From Agromyces sp. H66 (GTDB taxonomy: Bacteria > Actinomycetota > Actinomycetes > Actinomycetales > Microbacteriaceae): a stretch of DNA of 64,000 nucleotides. The position numbers were made by a program, and so were the translations under genes. Position 1 is the stretch's first letter; each line of letters opens with the position of its first letter. Below the pieces are notes generated by a model. That model did no database searches, was not told the DNA's origin, and was given only the letters and a program-made list of their open reading frames with translations. Shown in pieces: positions 59,533 to 64,000 of the stretch. Where the stretch lies: assembly GCF_004959775.1 (NCBI RefSeq), contig NZ_SJZG01000008.1:98395-162394 (forward strand), read 5' to 3'.

Positions 59533-60465
59533 ATGACCGCCAGCACCGCACTCGACACGAGGATGCCGCCACCGCGCGCACCGCGTCGCCGACGGCTGAC
59601 CCGGACCGCCCTGCGCCGGCGACTCGCGCCGTACGTCTTCATCCTGCCGTTCATCGCGATCTTCGCGCTGTTCAGCGTCTACCCGATGATCTTCACGCTG
59701 CGCCTGAGCTTCACCGACTGGCGCGGCACGGGCGCGGCGACCTGGGTCGGCCTCGACAACTACGCCTACCTCCTCACGAACCCAGGCTTCTGGTCCTCGC
59801 TCGGCAACTCGGCCGTGATGTGGCTGCTCATCGTGCCGGCACAGGTCGTCATCGGCTTGCTCGCCGCGGTGCTGCTGAACAACGCGAAGCTCAGGATGCG
59901 CGGCTTCTACCGCACCGCGTTCATCGTCCCATTCGTGACGCCGCTCGTGGCGATCGCCCAGATCTGGATCGTCGTCTTCGACCAGAACTACGGCCCCGTC
60001 AACGACCTCCTCGGGGTGCTCGGACTCCCCGGCATCGGCTGGCTCACGACGAGCGAGTGGGCGAAGCCCACGCTCGCCCTGCTCTTCCTCTGGAAGACCA
60101 CGGGGTTCGCGATCATCATCCTGCTGTCGGGCCTGCAGTCGATCGATTCGACGCTCTACGAGGCGGCGGAGCTCGACGGAGCGAGCCGACGACGCCAGCT
60201 CTGGAGCATCACGGTTCCGCTGGTCCGACGCACGCTCATGTTCCTCGTCGTGCTGCAGACGCTGGCTGTGTTCCAGATGTTCGCTGAGCCGTACGTCGTG
60301 ACGAAGGGCGGCCCGTACTCGTCGACGACCACCGCCGGCCTCTACCTCTACAACCACATCACCCGCGCCGACCTCGGCACGGGCGCCGCGAACTCGTTCC
60401 TGCTCGTCATCCTCGTGATGGCGCTATCGCTGCTGTTCGTACGGCTCCTGCGAGCGAAGGACTGA
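59533..60465 (+). CDS. sugar ABC transporter permease (MalF type)
   Basis: A 310-residue permease with six helices starting with FILPFIAIFALFSVYPMIFTLRLSFTDW. EAA loop: YEAAELDGASRRRQLWSITVPLVRRTLMFL. The MalF/MalG-type family is certain; the substrate follows the locus. No gap of note separates it from the next permease. Confidence 0.93.
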   Translation: MTASTALDTRMPPPRAPRRRRLTRTALRRRLAPYVFILPFIAIFALFSVYPMIFTLRLSFTDWRGTGAATWVGLDNYAYLLTNPGFWSSLGNSAVMWLLIVPAQVVIGLLAAVLLNNAKLRMRGFYRTAFIVPFVTPLVAIAQIWIVVFDQNYGPVNDLLGVLGLPGIGWLTTSEWAKPTLALLFLWKTTGFAIIILLSGLQSIDSTLYEAAELDGASRRRQLWSITVPLVRRTLMFLVVLQTLAVFQMFAEPYVVTKGGPYSSTTTAGLYLYNHITRADLGTGAANSFLLVILVMALSLLFVRLLRAKD

Positions 60466-60468
60466 CCG

Positions 60469-61437
60469 ATGACGACCGCCATGCATGGATCGAAGGTCGA
60501 GGCGACGGATGACACGGGTGCCCCGCCGCAAGACACCGCGAACGTCGCCCAGGCCGGCCGTCCCGCGGCATCCGCTCGCCGTCGACGCCCGCGCCGCGAG
60601 TTGCCGCAGTTCGGATCGCAAGTGCTCCTCATGCTGCTCACGCTCGCATTCCTGGCGCCAGTGGCGTGGGCGGTCGTGTCAGCGTTCAAGCCGGCGGTGG
60701 AGATCATCCGCGACCCGCTCGGGTTCGACCCGACGCGGTTCACGACCGACAACTTCGTCGCGATGTTCAGCGACGTGCCGCTCGCGTCGGGATTCGTCAA
60801 CACGGCAATCGTGCTGGTGCTGAAGGGCGCGATCACGATGTTCTTTGCGCCGTTGGCGGGCTACGCGTTCGCGAAGTACGACTTCCCGGGCAAGAACATG
60901 CTCTTCGGCACCGTCCTGTTGACGCTCATGCTGCCGACGATCGTGCTCATCATCCCGCTTCTGCTCGAGATGAAGGAGTTCGGATGGGTCAACACCTACC
61001 AGGCGCTCATCCTGCCGGGCTCGGTCGACGCGTTCGCGATCTTCTGGATGCGCCAGGTCATCTCGGCGGTGCCCGATGAGCTGCTCGACGCCGCCCGAGT
61101 CGACGGGTGCGGCGAGTTCGGCATCTTCTGGCGCATCGTCGTGCCCGTGATCCGGCCGGGCCTCGCAGGCCTCGCCGTGCTCACTGTCATGAACATCTAC
61201 AACGACTTCGTGTGGCCGGTTGTCGTGACGACGAGCGACACGATGCAGACGCTGCAGGTGGTGCTGTCGACACTCGCGCAGAACATCAGCGGCAACACGA
61301 TCGGGGCCGACTACGCGACCATCACCGGCGAGCTGCTCGCCGCGAGCTCGGTCGCGCTTGTGCCGCTGCTCATCATCTTCATCCTGCTGCAGAAGCACTT
61401 CATCAACGGGATCCTCGCCGGCAGCGTCAAGGGCTGA
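60469..61437 (+). CDS. sugar ABC transporter permease (MalG type)
   Basis: A 322-residue permease with a longer basic N terminus (ARRRRPRRELPQFGSQVLLMLLTLAFLAPVAWAVV). EAA loop: DAARVDGCGEFGIFWRIVVPVIRPGLAGLAVLTVMNIYNDFVWPVV. It pairs with the MalF-type protein; no ATPase gene is in the operon. Confidence 0.93.
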   Translation: MTTAMHGSKVEATDDTGAPPQDTANVAQAGRPAASARRRRPRRELPQFGSQVLLMLLTLAFLAPVAWAVVSAFKPAVEIIRDPLGFDPTRFTTDNFVAMFSDVPLASGFVNTAIVLVLKGAITMFFAPLAGYAFAKYDFPGKNMLFGTVLLTLMLPTIVLIIPLLLEMKEFGWVNTYQALILPGSVDAFAIFWMRQVISAVPDELLDAARVDGCGEFGIFWRIVVPVIRPGLAGLAVLTVMNIYNDFVWPVVVTTSDTMQTLQVVLSTLAQNISGNTIGADYATITGELLAASSVALVPLLIIFILLQKHFINGILAGSVKG

Positions 61438-61496
61438 TCGACCCGACCCGGAACTCCGTCATCTCCTCCTCCAACCACCGAAAGGCACCACCGCAC

Positions 61497-63620
61497 ATGA
61501 CCGACACCCTTCGTCCCGACTTCGGCGCCGCCGCGCTGCCGGTGAGGCAGACGGATGCCTCCGCCGCCTCCGTCATCCCGAAGCCCGAGTACCCGCGGCC
61601 CGACCGTGACCGATCCGACCGTTGGCAGACCCTGAACGGGTCGTGGCGCTTCGAGTCGATCGACGGCGTCGCCGAGATCGCGGTGCCCTTCGCCTGGGAG
61701 ACGCCAGCCTCGGGCATCGGCCGTACCTGGCTCGAACACGCAACCTACTCGCGTGAGGTCACGGTGCCCGCCGACTGGACCGACGCGCGGGTCGTATTGT
61801 GCTTCGGCGCTGTACACCACCGTGCGGTCGTCAGCATCGATGGTGTCGTCGTCGGCGAGCACGTCGGCGGCACGACCTCATTCGAATTCGACATCACCGA
61901 TGGCGCACCCGCAGGCTCGACCGTCGAACTCCGCGTCGAGGTTGAGGCACCGGCCGACAAGCGGGCGATCCCGCACGGAAAGCAGCGCTCGATTCCACGC
62001 GACGATTACGACGGCGTGTCATTCACCCCGACGTCGGGCATCTGGCAGAGCGTTTGGCTCGAGGCGCGTGGGCGTACCCTTCTCGACTCGGTTGCGTTGC
62101 GAGGTGATTCGCTCAGCTCGATTGCCATCACCGGGCGGCTCGTCGGCGACGCTCCGGTGGGCGCCCGGGTCGTCGCGCGCGTCGTAGAGGGTTCAGATGC
62201 CGCCGAGTCGATCGAACTCATCGCCGACCGCGACGGCGTCGTGCGTGGAGAGCTCGCCCTTCGGCATCCGCGGCGCTGGTCGCCCGCCGACCCGCACCTC
62301 TATGCGGTCGAATTCACGACGGGTGAGGGCGACTCGGCCGACCGGGTGATCGTGACGACGGGACTACGCACGATCGAGACCCGCGGCGAGCACCTGCTCC
62401 TGAACGGAGAGCGCCTGTACTTCCGCGGCGTGCTCGACCAGGGCTACTGGCCCGAGACGGGCCTCACGGCGCCGACCGGTGCCGCCCTCCTTGCCGACCT
62501 CGATCACGCCCGCGACCTCGGCTTCACGCTCGTGCGCAAGCACCTCAAGTTCGAAGAGCCGCGCTGGCTCCACGAGGCTGACCGCATGGGCATGCTCGTG
62601 TGGGCGGAGCCGCCGTGCCCGAGCCGCTACAGCCCCGAGGCATCCGCTGGATTCGAAGCGCAGCTCGCACCGATGGTGGAGCGTGACGGAAACCACCCGT
62701 CGATCGTGATCTGGGGCCTCTACAACGAGGAGTGGGGGCTCGACTGGGACATCCCGGGGAGCCCCGAGCGAGCGGATGCCGCCGCGCACGCCTACGACAC
62801 GCTTCGCGCGCTCGATGACTCCCGGCCGATCGTCGAGAACTCGGGCTGGGCGCACGTGCGCACCGATCTCGTCGACTGGCACTACTACGACGAAGACCCG
62901 GCCGCGTGGGCCGAGAACGTCGCCGGGCTCGCCGCAGGTGCGCGTAGTGATTGGCCGGTCAAGCTCGGTCCCGAATTCGTCGTCGACAAACCGCTCGCGG
63001 GGACACCGACGTTCTCAGTCGACGGGGTACCCATCGTGAACAGCGAATACGGGGCCGGTTTCACGAGCCTCGAACGGGCCTGGCACGTCCGATGGCAGAC
63101 GCAAGAGCTGCGCCGACACGACCGCTTCGCCGGCTACGTCTACACCGAACTCACCGACGTCGAGCACGAGATGGCAGGCCTGCTCACGACCGCGAGGCAC
63201 CGCAAGGACTGGGGCGGCCTCGACCCAGCACACGTCAACGCCGACACCGTGCTCGTCGTCGACCTCGTACCCAAGCACGCCGGCGCCGACATCGAGGTGC
63301 CAACGGAGCCGCTCGAGCTCGCCGTGCACGTCTCGCACCACGGCACCACGCCGGTTGCCGGCACCGTGCGCGCGGCCTGGGTCCGGGCGGGGAGGCCGTT
63401 CCCCGCCGATCCGCCTGCGGCGCAAGCGGAGTCGCACCTGCTCGAGGCGATGCCGTTCGCCCTGAGCGATGCCGCATACCTGACCGTGCCGCCGCCCAGC
63501 GGACCGGCGCGGTTGCTGCTCTGGTTCGCGGAAACCGGCGGGCGCGTGCTCGCCCGTACCTTCGTCGACGCAGCCCCCATCGAGCCGCCGAACCGCCGGG
63601 GAGCCCGGCCGGTCGGCTAG
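61497..63620 (+). CDS. GH2-family glycoside hydrolase
   Basis: A 707-residue GH2 enzyme: N-terminal sugar-binding domain (RWQTLNGSWRFESID...PFAWETP), immunoglobulin-like domain, and TIM barrel with acid/base Glu411 in NEEWG and nucleophile Glu517 in NSEYG. No signal peptide, so it acts on imported sugars. GH2 activities include beta-galactosidase, beta-glucuronidase, beta-mannosidase and alpha-L-arabinosidase; the barrel has EPPCPSRYSPEAS, compatible with a beta-glucuronidase-like or novel specificity. Start ATG 61497 with AAAGG. It is the last gene of the LacI locus. Confidence 0.92.
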   Translation: MTDTLRPDFGAAALPVRQTDASAASVIPKPEYPRPDRDRSDRWQTLNGSWRFESIDGVAEIAVPFAWETPASGIGRTWLEHATYSREVTVPADWTDARVVLCFGAVHHRAVVSIDGVVVGEHVGGTTSFEFDITDGAPAGSTVELRVEVEAPADKRAIPHGKQRSIPRDDYDGVSFTPTSGIWQSVWLEARGRTLLDSVALRGDSLSSIAITGRLVGDAPVGARVVARVVEGSDAAESIELIADRDGVVRGELALRHPRRWSPADPHLYAVEFTTGEGDSADRVIVTTGLRTIETRGEHLLLNGERLYFRGVLDQGYWPETGLTAPTGAALLADLDHARDLGFTLVRKHLKFEEPRWLHEADRMGMLVWAEPPCPSRYSPEASAGFEAQLAPMVERDGNHPSIVIWGLYNEEWGLDWDIPGSPERADAAAHAYDTLRALDDSRPIVENSGWAHVRTDLVDWHYYDEDPAAWAENVAGLAAGARSDWPVKLGPEFVVDKPLAGTPTFSVDGVPIVNSEYGAGFTSLERAWHVRWQTQELRRHDRFAGYVYTELTDVEHEMAGLLTTARHRKDWGGLDPAHVNADTVLVVDLVPKHAGADIEVPTEPLELAVHVSHHGTTPVAGTVRAAWVRAGRPFPADPPAAQAESHLLEAMPFALSDAAYLTVPPPSGPARLLLWFAETGGRVLARTFVDAAPIEPPNRRGARPVG

Positions 63621-63624
63621 AGAC

Positions 63625-63666
63625 GGCGTGACGCGCGCCGACCGCCAACGTGACGCGCGTCACGCC
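63625..63666 (+). terminator. strong terminator hairpin after the GH2 gene
   Basis: GGCGTGACGCGCG (63625-63637) pairs with CGCGCGTCACGCC (63654-63666), 13-bp arms with a 16-base loop; the second arm is also part of the palindrome CGTGACGCGCGTCACG (63649-63664). Confidence 0.8.
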
Positions 63667-64000
63667 TTCCCATGTACTGGGCCGCTCACGAGGCCGGTGC
63701 CACTGCGGCACACCACATGGATGGGCGACCGTCTTCGCGGGCTTCGGGACCCGGTTGTCGGACGGGGTAGTGTGGCTGCCTCGTTTCCGGAGTCGGGGCT
63801 GAGCAGTGTTGCGCCCCAGGTTCATCGGTGGGTCGTCGTCGCCCGTTCGCGGTCGGGTCCGGGCTGGGCCAAAGAAGCTGCTGCCGCTCCATGACGGCAG
63901 GGCTTGGGGCGCCAGCAGAGTTGAGCGCGGTAGCCTCACCAAAACAAACTGAATCATTTTCGGCTCTCCTGACGCTTCCGTGGGTGGTTGAGCGCGTCGG
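63667..64000. other. non-coding region at the right edge
   Basis: About 334 bases after the terminator. One short open frame is seen but without coding character. AT-rich bases near 63943-63960 could be a promoter of a gene beyond the edge. Nothing else is recognised. Confidence 0.4.

Noticed and set aside
63628..63894. An 88-residue open frame at the right edge
   Set aside because: It begins within the terminator hairpin, has no ribosome site and no family resemblance.
1..64000. CRISPR arrays
   Set aside because: No series of identical spaced repeats of 25-40 bases was seen; the phased repeats at 11041-11099 and 50551-50595 are too short and few.

Overview
The window is a high-GC (about 70%) stretch of an actinobacterial chromosome. 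Codon use, short overlapping ATGA junctions, the mix of GntR/LacI/TetR regulators and the secreted DUF4232-type protein suggest a soil- or plant-associated member of the Microbacteriales (an Agromyces- or Microbacterium-like organism). This is an inference from protein character only; no rRNA or other taxonomic marker is present. The content is mostly catabolic and accessory: sugar uptake and sugar-acid oxidation, plant-glycan hydrolases and an aromatic-compound gene cluster, each under its own local regulator.

Layout. 1-228: start of a flavin/F420-type oxidoreductase that runs off the left edge. 585-2945: truncated haemoglobin, flavohaemoglobin and a DivIVA-like coiled-coil protein (nitric oxide / oxygen chemistry). 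3106-7208: arylsulfatase plus a secreted protein. 7253-9694: metallo-beta-lactamase-fold hydrolase, a MarR regulator with a palindromic promoter and probably a leaderless start, and an alpha/beta hydrolase. 9818-12936: secreted two-repeat DUF4232 protein divergent from a PadR regulator and two membrane or exported proteins, with three phased direct repeats between them. 13247-15613: GH78 alpha-L-rhamnosidase. 15691-27330: divergent sugar / sugar-acid locus (U32-like barrel protein, Gfo/Idh/MocA dehydrogenase, cyclase-family hydrolase, GntR on the minus strand; ribose-type ABC transporter, enolase-superfamily dehydratase, barrel glycosidase-like protein, ketoglutarate-semialdehyde-type dehydrogenase, LuxR-type HTH on the plus strand). 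27388-30929: a metallo-beta-lactamase/haloalkane-dehalogenase fusion, an NTF2-like protein, an atypical SDR and a TetR.

31137-48819 is a large aromatic degradation cluster: MFS aromatic-acid transporter, MhpB-like ring-cleavage dioxygenase, MhpC-like hydrolase, MhpD hydratase, SnoaL-like protein, HpaI-type aldolase, MhpA-like hydroxylase, an SsuABC/TauABC-type ABC importer, a second flavin hydroxylase, a Baeyer-Villiger monooxygenase of the 4-hydroxyacetophenone type, a GntR repressor, then a VOC-fold ring-cleavage enzyme, a fumarylacetoacetase-family hydrolase and an esterase. The parts support import, ring hydroxylation, aryl-ketone to ester oxidation, ester hydrolysis, meta-cleavage and hydration/aldol cleavage to central metabolites. 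48887-51303 holds a small membrane protein and an MDR-type oxidoreductase divergent from a TetR with three tandem operators.

51357-53158 is a mobile junction: an IS110-family element (with a non-coding left end where a bridge RNA would lie) next to a 51-nt 3' fragment of tRNA-Gly(CCC), which looks like the attachment-site scar of an integrative element reaching to the right, followed by repeats resembling integrase arm sites. To the right come an ATPase (53159-54334) and a LacI-controlled glycan locus (54461-63620): a frameshifted secreted beta-propeller glycosidase, LacI, a three-gene sugar ABC importer and a GH2 enzyme, tied together by near-identical LacI-type operators. No CRISPR array, rRNA or intact tRNA was found.
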